From an uncultured Campylobacterota bacterium (GTDB lineage Bacteria; Campylobacterota; Campylobacteria; Campylobacterales; Sulfurovaceae), in the NCBI GenBank assembly GCA_937141405.1, contig CAKZQQ010000005.1:248001-312000 (forward strand): a DNA stretch of 64,000 nucleotides, in the 5' to 3' direction. The position numbers and the translations under genes are program-made. The notes below the pieces were generated by a model. The model worked only from the letters and a program-made list of their open reading frames with translations, searched no databases and was not told where the DNA came from. Shown here piece by piece: positions 15,152 through 25,915 of this stretch (the first letter of the stretch is position 1; every line of letters begins with the position of its first letter).

Positions 15152-16459
15152 ATGGGGAAAATAAAACTTAGTTTAGCTACGGCTATTTTACTTAGTGGGG
15201 TGTCTTTGACGGCAGATTCACTTGGTGAAGCTTTTGAGAATGGGAAATTCTCAGGTCAAGCGAGATTCTTCTATATAGATAGAACTTATAGCGGTACTGT
15301 AGAAAATAATAGAAATTCACTTGCTGCGGGAGGCTATCTCAAATATGAGAGCGCACCTTTTTACGGATTGTCAGTCGGTACGGCTCTCTACTCAACAAAT
15401 TTGGTAGATATCCACGATGATGATCCAAGAACAAGTGCGAGTTATGATCCTTCTCTCTTTGGAGGTGATTTTGACTCTTATACATATGTAGGGGAGCTAT
15501 ATCTCAACTATGCTATCGGAAATACAAATATAAAATTAGGTCGCCAAAAACTAGATACTCCACTTGCGGGAAGCGATGATGCAAGAATGCTACCAAACCT
15601 TTTTGAGGCACTCGTTGTGAGCAACACGGATATTCCGGATACTACGCTCATCGCAGCGCATGTAACAAAAGAGGCAGTAGGAACTTTTGGGAATGTATAC
15701 TCTGAGGGAGCTTTGAGTCTTCAAAGCGGTTATGGACTTGGGTTCAAAGAGGCTACAAGCGGAAGTTTCAGAGACATGGGTGTTGTTGCGCTTGGTGCAG
15801 GAACAGATACAGACGGTGTGAGTGCCGTTGCTGCTATTTATAGTGGAGTTGAGGGGCTGAAGCTTCAAGCATGGGATTACTATGCGCATGATATCCTCAA
15901 TGCACTCTATTTGCAAGCTGACTACAGCATAAAGATAAATGATAGCGTAGGTATCAAGGGGGCTTTGCAGTATATCAACGAGAGTGATATCGGCGATAAA
16001 CTTGCAGGTGATGTTGATAGTAACTATTGGGCTGCTAAGATAGGCGCTAATTATGGTGCTTTGAGTGGTTATGTTGCATATTCGCAAACAGATTCAAGTA
16101 GCGGCTCTATGAATGGCGGTATAATAACCCCATGGGGCGGAATGCCGGCATTTACCCAAGGCATGGTTACAAGACATCAATTTTTCTCTGATACTGATGC
16201 TTTGAAAGTAGCAGTAGGATATGATTTTGATAGTTTAGGTGTGCCACTCAAAGCAACGCTCTACCATACAGAGTTCGATGTAGGAGCGAGCAACACCTAT
16301 CAACCGGGCACGGCTTGGACGGCAAAAGAGGATGGGTTTGATCTTATCTATCAAGCAAGAAGTGATTTGCAGCTTAGATTTAGAGGGAACTTCCCGAGCG
16401 ATTTTGCTCCCGGGCTTGATTGGAATGAGTATAGATTTATCGTCAATTACAACTTTTAA
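15152..16459 (+). CDS. OprD-like outer membrane porin
   Basis: 435 residues from the ATG at 15152, preceded by an excellent AAGGAGG. A signal peptide (MGKIKLSLATAILLSGVSLTA) is followed by a beta-rich protein with alternating aromatic strands, an early GQARFFYIDRTYSG strand and a C-terminal phenylalanine (FIVNYNF), the outer-membrane assembly signal. Campylobacterota carry many OprD-family porins. Here it directly precedes an acetate symporter module, so it probably admits acetate or other small carboxylates. Confidence 0.88.
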   Translation: MGKIKLSLATAILLSGVSLTADSLGEAFENGKFSGQARFFYIDRTYSGTVENNRNSLAAGGYLKYESAPFYGLSVGTALYSTNLVDIHDDDPRTSASYDPSLFGGDFDSYTYVGELYLNYAIGNTNIKLGRQKLDTPLAGSDDARMLPNLFEALVVSNTDIPDTTLIAAHVTKEAVGTFGNVYSEGALSLQSGYGLGFKEATSGSFRDMGVVALGAGTDTDGVSAVAAIYSGVEGLKLQAWDYYAHDILNALYLQADYSIKINDSVGIKGALQYINESDIGDKLAGDVDSNYWAAKIGANYGALSGYVAYSQTDSSSGSMNGGIITPWGGMPAFTQGMVTRHQFFSDTDALKVAVGYDFDSLGVPLKATLYHTEFDVGASNTYQPGTAWTAKEDGFDLIYQARSDLQLRFRGNFPSDFAPGLDWNEYRFIVNYNF

Positions 16460-16469
16460 AGGATAAAAG

Positions 16470-16778
16470 ATGAAACAAGAGATCGTAAAACAGATTCAAG
16501 AGAATCCAAAATATCAAGAGCTCGTAAGCAAAAGAAGTAAATTTGCTTGGACTCTTTCTATAGCTATGTTAGTTATCTATTATGCCTTTATTTTGGTAAT
16601 AGCATTTGATCCATCGCTTCTAGGCACTAAGATGGGTGATGGGGTGATGACTATTGGTATTCCAATCGGTGTACTTATCATAGTTTTTGCATTTGTGTTG
16701 ACAGGTATCTATGTCAGAAGAGCAAACGGAGAGTTCGATGAGCTGAGCCGTGAAATCAAAGAATCGGTGAAGGGATAA
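16470..16778 (+). CDS. DUF485 membrane protein (YjcH-like)
   Basis: 102 residues with two transmembrane helices (about 29-49 and 66-87) and charged ends. DUF485 proteins such as E. coli YjcH are encoded directly upstream of ActP/DctA-like symporters. This one ends 2 bp before actP, matching that arrangement. Probably an accessory subunit or stability factor for the symporter. Confidence 0.88.
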   Translation: MKQEIVKQIQENPKYQELVSKRSKFAWTLSIAMLVIYYAFILVIAFDPSLLGTKMGDGVMTIGIPIGVLIIVFAFVLTGIYVRRANGEFDELSREIKESVKG

Positions 16779-16780
16779 TT

Positions 16781-18457
16781 ATGAAGAAGATTATATTTGC
16801 ATTTTTAGCTTTGGGTGTAGCGGCATTTGCTGCAGGTGCACTTGAAGGTGAGGTTGAAAAACAACCATTGAATATCTCTGCTATCATCATGTTCTTAGTC
16901 TTTGTGAGCGGTACGCTTGGTATCACCTATTGGGCTGCGAAAAGAACAAAAACAGCAAAAGATTTTTATACCGCAGGCGGGGGCATCACAGGACTTCAAA
17001 ATGGACTTGCGATTGCCGGTGATTATATGTCTGCAGCGTCGTTTCTTGGTATCTCGGGACTTGTCTACGCGGCAGGTTATGACGGCCTTATCTACTCAAT
17101 CGGATTTCTAGTCGGTTGGCCGGTAATCCTCTTTTTGGTATCTGAGAGACTAAGAAACCTTGGAAAATATACATTTGCAGATGTGGCTGCATATAGATTG
17201 AAGCAAGGTCCTATCAGAACGCTTGCTGCGTTTGGTTCGATCGCAACTGTTATACTCTATCTCATCGCACAGATGGTTGGTTCAGGCAAGCTTATTCAGC
17301 TCCTTTTCGGACTTCCATACTCTTGGGCTGTTGTGTTGGTTGGTGCGCTTATGGTGCTTTATGTTACTTTTGGCGGTATGCTTGCGACAACTTGGGTGCA
17401 GATCATCAAAGCCGTATTGCTCCTTTCAGGCGCTACATTTATGGCGCTTGCCGTTATGTTGCAGTTTGGTTTCTCTCCGGAAGCTCTCTTTGCAAAAGCC
17501 GTTGAAGTGCATGCTAACGGAGAAGCGATCATGGCTCCGGGTGGTTTGGTGAGTGATCCTGTCTCGGCTATCTCCCTTGGTATAGCACTTATGTTTGGGA
17601 CAGCGGGACTTCCGCATATATTGATGAGATTCTTTACGGTTGCTGATGCAAAAGAGGCGAGAAAATCTGTCTTCTTTGCAACAGGCTTCATAGGGTACTT
17701 CTATATCCTTACCTTTATCATCGGTTTTGGTGCGATTGTTATGGTGTTGAACCATCCTGAATATCTCGATCTTGCTAAACAGGCTATCGAAGGTGGCTCA
17801 CCGATACTTGGTGGCAATAATATGGCAGCGATTCACCTTTCACATGCTGTTGGCGGAAACTTCTTCTTAGGATTTATCTCTGCTGTGGCTTTTGCAACGA
17901 TCTTAGCAGTTGTTTCAGGGCTTACGCTTGCAGGTGCTTCGGCTATCTCGCATGACCTTTACGCAAGTGTATTTATGAAAGGGAAGATTGATGAGCAGCG
18001 CGAGATGAAAGTCTCAAAGATAGCAACTCTTTTGCTTGGAATCATCGCGATTATCCTTGGAATTGCGTTTGAGAAGCAAAATATCGCATTTATGGTTGGT
18101 CTCGCCTTTGCTATCGCAGCAAGCGCAAACTTTCCTGTTCTCTTCCTTTCGATGTTTTGGAAAAAACTCACGACAAGAGGTGCGGTTATCGGTGGATCAC
18201 TTGGTCTATTGACAGCAGTTGTATTGGTTGTTCTAGGACCAATCGTTTGGGGTCAGATCATCAATGGAGACGCAGCCGCTGCTATATTCCCATATAAATA
18301 TCCGGCACTCTTCTCAGTGACGGTAGCATTTATCGGCATTTGGTTCTTCTCTGTAACAGACAAGAGTGATGATGCCAAAAAAGAGATTGAGGCATTTGAT
18401 GCACAAGATGTACGATCACAAACAGGGATCGGAGCAGAGGGTGCAGTTTCACACTAA
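16781..18457 (+). CDS. actP: Cation/acetate symporter
   Basis: 558 residues, sodium:solute symporter family, with an N-terminal signal-like helix ([18 protein letters not shown]) as in E. coli ActP and about 13 further helices. The segment [44 protein letters not shown] is the family signature region; I cite only its core DFYTAGG...[11 protein letters not shown]. It imports acetate, which the downstream acetyl-CoA synthetase activates. It sits in a same-strand cluster with porin, DUF485 protein, DUF294 protein, exonuclease and acs. Confidence 0.93.
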   Translation: MKKIIFAFLALGVAAFAAGALEGEVEKQPLNISAIIMFLVFVSGTLGITYWAAKRTKTAKDFYTAGGGITGLQNGLAIAGDYMSAASFLGISGLVYAAGYDGLIYSIGFLVGWPVILFLVSERLRNLGKYTFADVAAYRLKQGPIRTLAAFGSIATVILYLIAQMVGSGKLIQLLFGLPYSWAVVLVGALMVLYVTFGGMLATTWVQIIKAVLLLSGATFMALAVMLQFGFSPEALFAKAVEVHANGEAIMAPGGLVSDPVSAISLGIALMFGTAGLPHILMRFFTVADAKEARKSVFFATGFIGYFYILTFIIGFGAIVMVLNHPEYLDLAKQAIEGGSPILGGNNMAAIHLSHAVGGNFFLGFISAVAFATILAVVSGLTLAGASAISHDLYASVFMKGKIDEQREMKVSKIATLLLGIIAIILGIAFEKQNIAFMVGLAFAIAASANFPVLFLSMFWKKLTTRGAVIGGSLGLLTAVVLVVLGPIVWGQIINGDAAAAIFPYKYPALFSVTVAFIGIWFFSVTDKSDDAKKEIEAFDAQDVRSQTGIGAEGAVSH

Positions 18458-18460
18458 AAA

Positions 18461-18480
18461 AGTGTCGCTTTTGCGACGCT
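18461..18480 (+). terminator. Intercistronic hairpin after actP
   Basis: AGTGTCGC (18461-18468) pairs with GCGACGCT (18473-18480) around TTTT, with one wobble pair. No U-run follows and the next gene starts 18 bp later. It is better seen as a partial terminator or mRNA-stabilising hairpin. Confidence 0.45.
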
Positions 18481-18498
18481 TAAAAGAGGGACAAACTA

Positions 18499-20325
18499 TT
18501 GACTGAATTATTGAAAAATCTTCACCCACATCCACCATTCTCTTTGGTGGATGAAAAAGCTTTTATACTTCTTGAAGATAGTATGCAGATCGCTTATTAC
18601 CCTGATGATACGGTGCTTATCGATCAAAGAGGAGTATGCGATAGGGTCTATATTGTTATCAAGGGTGCCGTGGAGTCTTTTCGGGATGAAGAGGTAGTCA
18701 ATATCTATCATGAAAACGATATCTTTGGAGGCGAAGAGATACTCAAAGAGCAGCCCTCAAAAGAGAGATACCTCGTAACCCAAGAGCTTATATGTTATGA
18801 ACTGGAAAAAGAGCCATTTTTGCAACTTTGTGAAAATTATCCCTCATTTAAAGAGTATTTTTTCTCATCAATCATCCAAAAGATAGAACTTATCAAACAG
18901 AAAAAAGAGTTTGCTTCTATGAGTGATATTATGCTTGCGCGTGTTGAGCGTAGTATCTTGCATAAGCCTTGCGTTGTTGCACATGATATGCCCATCAAAG
19001 AAGCTCTACAGATCATGCAAGATCAGGGAGTCAACTCTCTTTTGGTTAGAAATATAAAGGGGTATGGGATCGTCACAGATGCGGATCTTCGCTATTTTAT
19101 CCTCAATGAGGAGAGAAAAAACCTCAAGGTAATATCTGATATCCAGAGTTATCCTATCTTAAGTTTACGCGAAGGAGCCTATCTCTTTAGTGCACTCCTT
19201 TTTATGACAAAAAATTCAATCAAACATATGCCGATATTGGATGATGAGGAGAATATACTCGGTAGTTTAGAGCTCATCGATATTATGAGTTTTTTCTCAA
19301 ATCAGTCCTATCTTCTCAGCACGCAGATAGATAAAGCGAGCAGTATCGAAGAGGTTGTTGATGCTTCAAGTAGGCTTGATATCATGATAAGCTCTCTCTA
19401 TACTAAGGGCGTTAAGAGTAGATATATCGCTAAACTTGTTAATGAGATCAACACAAAGATGTACAATAAACTTTTTATGCTCATCTTTCCAGAATCATGG
19501 AGAGGCAAGATGGCTCTTTTGCTTTTGGGGAGTGAAGCACGAGCTGAGCAGATACTCAGAACAGATCAAGACAATGCTATCATCTTTGAAGATGGATTTG
19601 AGCCCAAAGATGCCGAGAAGTACTGTGATATCTTCTATGATACACTAGAGAAGATAGGCTACCCGAGATGTGCGGGCAATATCATGCTTACAAACCCTAA
19701 ATGGAGACAGAGTTTAAGCGGGTACAAACATGCAATCAATGAGTGGATAGACAATCCTCTCCAGAGAAATCTTATAGATATGGCAACACTCTTTGATTCG
19801 CGTATTATTGCCGGCAGAGAAGATCTCCATGGAATACTCATAGATTATATGTTTGAATCAACGGCAAATAGTGCAAATATCATAAGACATTTTGCAAAAC
19901 CGATTGAGAGTTTTGAGTCGGCACTCGGACTCTTTTCACAGTTTGTAACGGCAACAGGGGAGCATAAGAACGAGATAGATATCAAAAAGACGGCTCTCTT
20001 CTTGATAGTGCATGGAGCAAGAGTCCTAGCTTTGGAAAACGGTATCAGGACGACAAATACTTACGATAGGATAAAAGAGCTCAATAATCTTGGCTTTTTA
20101 AATCGTGAGGATAGTAGGGATATACTTCAAGCACTTATCGCTATCAATACGCTGAGACTGGGGGCTCAGCTTAAAAAAAGAGAGAATGGTGAACCCATAG
20201 ACAACTATGTTTCCATTGAAAATATGGGCAAAATGGATAAAGATATGCTCAAAGATGCACTCAAAACAGCTGAAAAATTTAAGCAAATAGTGAGTTATCA
20301 TTTTAAACTCTCATCTTTGGGGTGA
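18499..20325 (+). CDS. Cyclic-nucleotide-binding / CBS / DUF294 nucleotidyltransferase-like protein
   Basis: 608 residues from a TTG start with AGAGGG 8 bp upstream. Domains in order: a cNMP-binding fold (about 10-125), a CBS pair (about 150-275), a GlnD-like DUF294 nucleotidyltransferase domain with LGSEARAEQILRTDQDNAI near residue 345, and a C-terminal DUF294_C helical domain. Such proteins recur beside actP and acs together with a DnaQ-like exonuclease in many proteobacteria. A signal-transduction role in acetate metabolism is the usual suggestion, but the substrate is unknown. Confidence 0.87.
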   Translation: MTELLKNLHPHPPFSLVDEKAFILLEDSMQIAYYPDDTVLIDQRGVCDRVYIVIKGAVESFRDEEVVNIYHENDIFGGEEILKEQPSKERYLVTQELICYELEKEPFLQLCENYPSFKEYFFSSIIQKIELIKQKKEFASMSDIMLARVERSILHKPCVVAHDMPIKEALQIMQDQGVNSLLVRNIKGYGIVTDADLRYFILNEERKNLKVISDIQSYPILSLREGAYLFSALLFMTKNSIKHMPILDDEENILGSLELIDIMSFFSNQSYLLSTQIDKASSIEEVVDASSRLDIMISSLYTKGVKSRYIAKLVNEINTKMYNKLFMLIFPESWRGKMALLLLGSEARAEQILRTDQDNAIIFEDGFEPKDAEKYCDIFYDTLEKIGYPRCAGNIMLTNPKWRQSLSGYKHAINEWIDNPLQRNLIDMATLFDSRIIAGREDLHGILIDYMFESTANSANIIRHFAKPIESFESALGLFSQFVTATGEHKNEIDIKKTALFLIVHGARVLALENGIRTTNTYDRIKELNNLGFLNREDSRDILQALIAINTLRLGAQLKKRENGEPIDNYVSIENMGKMDKDMLKDALKTAEKFKQIVSYHFKLSSLG

Positions 20326-20329
20326 TACA

Positions 20330-20947
20330 ATGTTGGGCACATTTTTTAGAAAACAAAATGAAAAATCTTTAAAAGATGAGAGATTTGCCTCTCTTTTTGA
20401 TAAAAATGTTCCTGAAGACGAATGTGTTGTTTTCGATACAGAGACGACCGGACTGGATAAAAAGAGAGATTCTATCATCTCTATAGGTGCCGTTAAGGTA
20501 AAACAAAATAAAATTTTAAGCAACGAAGCTCTAAACATCTTGATAAAACAAGATTGTTTGATAAACAAAGAGAGCATAAAGATCCATATGATACGAAATT
20601 GTGATCTAGAAGAGGCTGTTGATATCAAAGAGGCGATGGAGGAATTTTTGTTTTTTATTGGCAATAGAACACTTGTCGGATACTATCTTGAATTTGATGT
20701 TGCGATGATAGATAAGTATATAAAACCTCTTTTTGGAATCAAACTCCCAAATAAGCAGGTTGAGGTCTCAGCAATGTACTATGATAAGAAGATAAAATTC
20801 ATTCCCCAAGGCAATATTGACCTAAGATTTGATACGATACTAAAAAATCTTTGTCTGCCAAAACTCAATTCGCATGATGCACTCAATGATGCGATAATGA
20901 CAGCTATGATGTATTTGAAGTTAAAAAATATAGAAAAAATTAAATAA
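20330..20947 (+). CDS. DnaQ-like 3'-5' exonuclease
   Basis: 205 residues. DEDD motifs: Exo [10 protein letters not shown], Exo II in [12 protein letters not shown], Exo III in [12 protein letters not shown] with the DEDDh histidine. It resembles the epsilon proofreading subunit but is a stand-alone copy 4 bp after the DUF294 gene and 16 bp before acs. The pairing of DUF294 and this exonuclease inside acetate operons is recurrent, so the partner is probably metabolic signalling and not the replisome (inference). Confidence 0.85.
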   Translation: MLGTFFRKQNEKSLKDERFASLFDKNVPEDECVVFDTETTGLDKKRDSIISIGAVKVKQNKILSNEALNILIKQDCLINKESIKIHMIRNCDLEEAVDIKEAMEEFLFFIGNRTLVGYYLEFDVAMIDKYIKPLFGIKLPNKQVEVSAMYYDKKIKFIPQGNIDLRFDTILKNLCLPKLNSHDALNDAIMTAMMYLKLKNIEKIK

Positions 20948-20963
20948 CAAAGAAGGAGAAAGT

Positions 20964-22928
20964 ATGTTAAAAGAAGTGTATTACCCAAGTGAAAAGCTCT
21001 CAAAAAATGCAACTATTAAAAGCATGGATGAGTATCGCGCACTTGCCGAAGAGGCAAGCAAAGATTATGAGGGGTTTTGGGCTAAATATGCAAAGGAGAA
21101 GATAGATTGGTTTGCACCTTTTACAAGAGTGCTCAACGAAGATAACGCTCCGTTTTATAAGTGGTTTGAGGGTGGGAAACTCAATGTCGCACATCAATGT
21201 GTCGGTAGACATTTAGCCACGAAGAAAAATAAAGCTGCTATTATCTTTGAAGGTGATAACGGGGATCAAAAAATCCTTACCTATAGAGAGCTTTGGTATG
21301 AGATTAACAAAGTGGCAAATATGTTCAAAAACCAATTTGGCATTAAAAAGGGCGATAGAGTTGTTCTTTATATGCCGATGATTCCTGAAGCAGCGATCAG
21401 TATGCTCGCTTGTGCAAAGATCGGGGCTATCCACTCTGTCGTTTTTGGTGGATTTAGTGCTGAGGCATTAAGAGATAGAATTATTGATGCTGAAGCAAAA
21501 CTTGTTATAACAGCCGATGGCGCATTTAGAAAGGGTAATCCTTATATGCTCAAACCTGTTGTCGATAAAGCCCTTGAGCATGGTTGTGAGTGTGTCAAAG
21601 CTGTTTGTGTTGTAGAGAGAAACGGCGAAGATATCCAGTGGGTTGCAGGTCGTGATTATGCCTATAACGAACTTGTCAAAAATGAGTCAAATGTTTGTGA
21701 AGATGAGATTATGGAGAGTGAAGATCCACTCTTTTTACTCTATACAAGTGGAAGTACCGGAAAACCTAAGGGTGTGCAACACTCAACAGCCGGATATATC
21801 CTGTGGGCACAGATGACTATGGAGTGGGTTTTTGATATCAAAGATAATGATACCTATTGGTGTACTGCCGATGTTGGTTGGATTACAGGACATACCTATA
21901 TAGTCTATGGACCACTCGCAGCAGGCGCTACAACAGTTATGTTTGAGGGTGTGCCGACCTTCCCTGATGCAGGAAGATGTTGGAGAATGGTAGAGGAGTA
22001 TCAAATCAACCAATTCTATACAGCACCTACGGCTATCAGATTGCTCCATAAAATGGGAGCTGATGAGCCTAAAAAATATGACCTCTCTTCATTGCGAATT
22101 CTTGGAACGGTGGGCGAGCCTATCGATCCACCTGCGTGGAAATGGTACTATGAGGAGATAGGGGGAGGTCAATGCTCAATCGTTGATACCTATTGGCAGA
22201 CAGAAACAGGGGGGCATATGATCTCTCCACTTCCCGGCGCAACTCCTATCAAACCGGCGTGTGCTACATTCCCACTTCCGGGTATCATCGCTGAAGTGAT
22301 AGACGAAGAGGGCCATCCTACCCCTATAGGCGAAAAAGGCTTTATGTGTATCACAAAGCCTTGGCCAAGTATGATACGAACGATTTGGGGCGATCCTGAT
22401 AGATTTGTCAAGTCATATTTTGGGGATTGTAAAAAAGATGGTAAACCTGTCTATTTTACGGGTGACGGTGCCATGATAGACGAAGAGGGTTATGTCACTA
22501 TCACCGGTAGAACAGATGATGTTATCAACGTTTCAGGGCACAGAATGGGAACAGCTGAAGTTGAAGCTGCCGTGAAAAAACATAGCCATGTTGCTGCTGT
22601 TGCGGTTGTTGGAAAGCCACACCCTATAAAAGGTGAGGGTATCTTTGCCTATATCGTCTTAAAAGAGACAATCAAAGATACAACAACAGAAGAGATGGAT
22701 ATAGCGCAAGATATCAATAAAATCATCAAAGAAGAGATTGGTGCTATCGCAGTTTGCGACTCTATAGTCGTCGTACCTGACCTACCAAAAACAAGATCAG
22801 GTAAGATCATGAGAAGAATTCTTCGCTCTATCGCCAAAGGTGAGCCTATCACACAAGATACATCGACACTTGAAGATCCAAGTATCGTGAAAAAAATAGA
22901 AGATATCGTAAACTCTGACGATATCTAA
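20964..22928 (+). CDS. acs: Acetyl-CoA synthetase
   Basis: 654 residues, the usual length. AMP-binding motifs are [12 protein letters not shown] and [10 protein letters not shown]; the C-terminal lysine of [11 protein letters not shown] is Lys614, the residue whose acetylation silences Acs in other bacteria. It converts acetate, ATP and CoA to acetyl-CoA through acetyl-AMP. AAGGAG precedes the ATG. It is the last gene of the acetate cluster and is followed by a strong terminator hairpin. Confidence 0.96.
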   Translation: MLKEVYYPSEKLSKNATIKSMDEYRALAEEASKDYEGFWAKYAKEKIDWFAPFTRVLNEDNAPFYKWFEGGKLNVAHQCVGRHLATKKNKAAIIFEGDNGDQKILTYRELWYEINKVANMFKNQFGIKKGDRVVLYMPMIPEAAISMLACAKIGAIHSVVFGGFSAEALRDRIIDAEAKLVITADGAFRKGNPYMLKPVVDKALEHGCECVKAVCVVERNGEDIQWVAGRDYAYNELVKNESNVCEDEIMESEDPLFLLYTSGSTGKPKGVQHSTAGYILWAQMTMEWVFDIKDNDTYWCTADVGWITGHTYIVYGPLAAGATTVMFEGVPTFPDAGRCWRMVEEYQINQFYTAPTAIRLLHKMGADEPKKYDLSSLRILGTVGEPIDPPAWKWYYEEIGGGQCSIVDTYWQTETGGHMISPLPGATPIKPACATFPLPGIIAEVIDEEGHPTPIGEKGFMCITKPWPSMIRTIWGDPDRFVKSYFGDCKKDGKPVYFTGDGAMIDEEGYVTITGRTDDVINVSGHRMGTAEVEAAVKKHSHVAAVAVVGKPHPIKGEGIFAYIVLKETIKDTTTEEMDIAQDINKIIKEEIGAIAVCDSIVVVPDLPKTRSGKIMRRILRSIAKGEPITQDTSTLEDPSIVKKIEDIVNSDDI

Positions 22929-22932
22929 TGAG

Positions 22933-22954
22933 TGTTAGAGCGTTTGCTCTAACA
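22933..22954. terminator. Bidirectional terminator between acs and udg
   Basis: TGTTAGAGC (22933-22941) pairs perfectly with GCTCTAACA (22946-22954) around GTTT, followed by TCTCTTTT on the plus strand. It lies between convergent genes and includes the last codons of the glycosylase gene on the other strand. Confidence 0.75.
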
Positions 22955-23609
22955 TCTCTTTTATCTTCTTTAAATCTTCCAAAACATCTTTTTTATATGA
23001 GGGATTTTTAAGTAAAAAACTCGGATGATATGTAGGTATGATGGTGTAGTTATTTCTCTGTATCAAAGCACCTCTAATCTGCTCTAGAGCAGTATCATCG
23101 CCACTAAGGTTTTGATAGGCTTTCTCGCCTAGCGTGACGATAATTTTTGGCTTTATAAGTTCTATCTGCTTTAAAACATAGGGGTGGCACGCGTGGATAT
23201 CTATCGGGCTAATCTTTTTGCCGCCATATGGTTTACATTTGACAAGGTTGGTGACATAGACATCTTTTGTTTGAAGTTTTAATACCTTTGTGATCATATC
23301 ACTGAGCATCTCTCCTGATCTTCCTAAAAAGAATTTACCCTCATTATCTTCACTAGAGCTTGGAGCATCACCGATAAACATAATCTTTGCTTTTTTATCT
23401 CCTGTGCCAAAGAGAACAGACTTTCTCGTCTTACTTAGCTCACATAGCATGCATTTTTTAGCCTGTTTTTCGAGGTTTTCTATGTTGCTAGGAAGTATGA
23501 CATTGTGCTCTGTTGCGTCTGATATTGCGATATTGTCCATATATCTATATCCCAATATTCTCATGAGGTAAAGCTGTTTAAGGAGAAGGGCGTTTTTTAG
23601 ATTTTTCAT
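22935..23609 (-). CDS. Type 4 uracil-DNA glycosylase (Fe-S)
   Basis: 224 residues from the ATG at 23609; a longer frame to 23657 is possible but MKNLKNALLLKQLY is the better N-terminus. Family 4/5 features: a cysteine pair CMLC near residues 53-56 and further cysteines in VKCKPYGG and HACHPYV as [4Fe-4S] ligands, the active-site loop GDAPSSSED and the YHPSFLL motif. It removes uracil from DNA. The family is often annotated as a phage-polymerase-like domain. Confidence 0.88.
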   Translation of the reverse strand: MKNLKNALLLKQLYLMRILGYRYMDNIAISDATEHNVILPSNIENLEKQAKKCMLCELSKTRKSVLFGTGDKKAKIMFIGDAPSSSEDNEGKFFLGRSGEMLSDMITKVLKLQTKDVYVTNLVKCKPYGGKKISPIDIHACHPYVLKQIELIKPKIIVTLGEKAYQNLSGDDTALEQIRGALIQRNNYTIIPTYHPSFLLKNPSYKKDVLEDLKKIKEMLEQTL

Positions 23610-23674
23610 AGTAAAATTATATCCTAAGCTATCTTTATAAGGAGGATTTGCTACCATAATACAAAGGAGTTTTT

Positions 23675-24295
23675 TTGCATTGTATATTGTGTGGTAGTAC
23701 CTCTATAGCATGGAAACTCTCAAACAGATTTTACCATTGTGATATATGTGATTGCATCATGAAACCCAAGAGCAGTTTTCTTACAAAAAATGAGGAAAAA
23801 GGGCGCTATGATTTGCATAAAAATGATGCAAATGAGCGTGGATATAGGGCGTTTGTCTCTCCTGTTGTTGAGCGCATAAAAAAAGAGCAATCTTGTGATG
23901 CAAAAGGGCTTGATTTTGGCTCAGGCAGGGACTCTGCAGTGGTTGCACAGCTCCAAGAGGTTGGATATGATATTAAATCATATGACCCCTATTATTTTGC
24001 TGATGAAGAGATTTTAGAGAGAAGATATGACTACATATCTTGCACAGAGGTTATAGAGCATTTTTATAGCCCTCAAAAAGAGTTTCAAAGGTTAAAAGAT
24101 ATGCTTCAAAAGGGTGGGGCGCTCTATATCATGACAGAGTTATATAGTGATGATATCGACTTTGAAAATTGGTACTACAAAGAGGATCCGACGCATGTTA
24201 TCTTCTATACTAAAAAGAGTTTTGAGTGGATCAAAGAGTATTATGGCTTTAAAAGCCTAGAGATAAACGGGAGAGCTATAAAATTGGCGCTCTAA
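23675..24295 (+). CDS. SAM-dependent methyltransferase with N-terminal zinc ribbon
   Basis: 206 residues from a TTG start with AAAGGAG 5 bp upstream. Two CxxC pairs open the protein (CILC, CDIC). The class I methyltransferase motif GLDFGSGRDS follows near residue 75, then YDYISCTEVIEHF. Zinc-ribbon plus methyltransferase is common for small-molecule or tRNA methyltransferases, but no substrate can be given. It starts 65 bp from the divergent uracil-DNA glycosylase. Confidence 0.8.
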   Translation: MHCILCGSTSIAWKLSNRFYHCDICDCIMKPKSSFLTKNEEKGRYDLHKNDANERGYRAFVSPVVERIKKEQSCDAKGLDFGSGRDSAVVAQLQEVGYDIKSYDPYYFADEEILERRYDYISCTEVIEHFYSPQKEFQRLKDMLQKGGALYIMTELYSDDIDFENWYYKEDPTHVIFYTKKSFEWIKEYYGFKSLEINGRAIKLAL

Positions 24296-24310
24296 AGCAT
24301 AATCTCTCTA

Positions 24311-24838
24311 CTACACTTTTGTTCTGAGTTCCTTGAGAAGTTTTCTCTCGGCAATGCTAAAGAGTGAGGGCATCGCATCAACAACACGTATCGGGACTTT
24401 TTGCATGGCAAGAAGTTTGGGAAGTAGGTGTGATTCATCTAGCGGAAGTTCAAAAAGATCGGTGAGCCTCTCTCCTGCATAGTTTACAGAGATAGTACAG
24501 CGGATAACCCCATCTTTTGTATCTGTCTCTCGCGTCATTTCAGCAATATCAGCATCTCTATAGCGTCCATACTTCTTGACAATCTCTTTTTCATAGTAAT
24601 AGCGAATACTGGAAATATTCATATAGAGAAACACGATAGATATGAGTGTTAAGATTGCTATAAAAAAAGCGATGACAATAATTTCAAAGAGATTCAAACC
24701 ATCATTTGCATAAAAGAGAAAGTAAATTCCGCCACAGCTGACTAAAAGAAGCATAAAGTTAAAGACAAGAAGCGCAAGGTGTCTTTTGAGTGCTGCAATA
24801 AAAAATCCAATCTTTGTACCGGCAGTGATATGAAACAT
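24311..24838 (-). CDS. Two-helix membrane protein of unknown function
   Basis: 175 residues with two hydrophobic helices (about 21-43 and 50-73) and a soluble C-terminal half with no recognised domain. It lies 35 bp downstream of a small conserved-looking gene in the fbp/mobB minus-strand run. No function assigned. Confidence 0.7.
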   Translation of the reverse strand: MFHITAGTKIGFFIAALKRHLALLVFNFMLLLVSCGGIYFLFYANDGLNLFEIIVIAFFIAILTLISIVFLYMNISSIRYYYEKEIVKKYGRYRDADIAEMTRETDTKDGVIRCTISVNYAGERLTDLFELPLDESHLLPKLLAMQKVPIRVVDAMPSLFSIAERKLLKELRTKV

Positions 24839-24873
24839 CGACAGTTCCTTTATGACTATAGATAGCGAGATGC

Positions 24874-25083
24874 TTAGAACTCGAAATCTCCCTCTTCACC
24901 CTTGTTCATACTCTCGTACACAGCCCTGACGAACTCATCTCTGATAGTGCACTCTAAAATCTTGTCACAATCCATGCAGCTCTTGAGTGATTTTTCACTT
25001 TGGCAGGCTTTGAGCTCTTGTGTCTTAAGCTCTAGTGCTTCAATCCAGCGGTCTTTAGTCTCCATCTTAGACTCCATACGCAC
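24874..25083 (-). CDS. Small cysteine-containing protein downstream of fbp
   Basis: 69 residues or fewer; the ATG at 25083 overlaps the end of fbp by 17 bp and ATGs at 25074 and 25065 are alternatives. It has an [20 protein letters not shown] cluster of four cysteines that could bind a metal, and an acidic tail (EEGDFEF). It is cotranscribed with fbp by position. No family recognised. Confidence 0.65.
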   Translation of the reverse strand: MRMESKMETKDRWIEALELKTQELKACQSEKSLKSCMDCDKILECTIRDEFVRAVYESMNKGEEGDFEF

Positions 25084-25915
25084 TCTTAAGCGCCTCTATC
25101 TCGCTTTTTGAGCCGAAGAAGCATGGGGTTGTATCGTGGATATGATCCGGTTTGAGCGTTAAGAGTCGCTCCCCCTTATCATTGATAGCCGCGCCACCGG
25201 CTTTTTCATAGATGAGTGCAAAAGGAAGCACCTCAAAGAGTTGTCTGAGTTTCCCCTTTGGTTTATCATCTGTGCCGGGATAGCTAAAGAGTCCTCCGCC
25301 TTTGAGAAGGATTTGATGCAAATCAGGCACCATACCACCTGAGTATCTAAGTCTATAGCCCTCGGCAAAAAGTGAGTCTATGAAGCTCTTATGTATGTGT
25401 GACCAGTATTGTTGCGTACCGCCAGGAGCACAGAGCTTGCCTTTAGTTTGAAGTTCAATGGATGCAATCTTTTTAAAGTCATCTCCCATAAGTCTAAAAA
25501 GAGTAGGGCGAGCATCTTCAAGTGTAGCGATGCTCATCTCCACTCTTGGACCATAGACGACATAGACAGAGGCAACGAGACTTTTTCCATCCAAGCCATC
25601 TTTGTAGATGCCAAAGATGCTCCCCACGGAGAGATTGACATCAACGAGGCTTGAGCCGTCGAGTGGATCATAGCAGACACTATAGATACCGTCCTTATGA
25701 AGCTCTAAGATTCCCTCTTTTTCTTCACTGATGATATCTTTAATCACGCCAACACTTTTAAAGCGTTCTTCGATAATCAAATCGCTCTTTACATCAAGCT
25801 TAAGCTGATCCTCTCCTGATGCGTTTGCACTTTTAGCGAAACCAAGGTCTTCACTTTTTATCGCAGTGTCTATCGCTTTTGCACACTCTTTGATAGCTTC
25901 AAATATACTCTGCAT
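25067..25915 (-). CDS. fbp: Class I fructose-1,6-bisphosphatase
   Basis: 282 residues from the ATG at 25915, which overlaps the mobB stop by one base (TAATG). Metal-binding motif [17 protein letters not shown] is present, with GTQQYWSH and the sugar-phosphate-binding [14 protein letters not shown]. It hydrolyses fructose 1,6-bisphosphate in gluconeogenesis, which fits growth on acetate or autotrophic growth. Shorter than E. coli Fbp (332) but normal for this lineage. Confidence 0.92.
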   Translation of the reverse strand: MQSIFEAIKECAKAIDTAIKSEDLGFAKSANASGEDQLKLDVKSDLIIEERFKSVGVIKDIISEEKEGILELHKDGIYSVCYDPLDGSSLVDVNLSVGSIFGIYKDGLDGKSLVASVYVVYGPRVEMSIATLEDARPTLFRLMGDDFKKIASIELQTKGKLCAPGGTQQYWSHIHKSFIDSLFAEGYRLRYSGGMVPDLHQILLKGGGLFSYPGTDDKPKGKLRQLFEVLPFALIYEKAGGAAINDKGERLLTLKPDHIHDTTPCFFGSKSEIEALKSAYGV

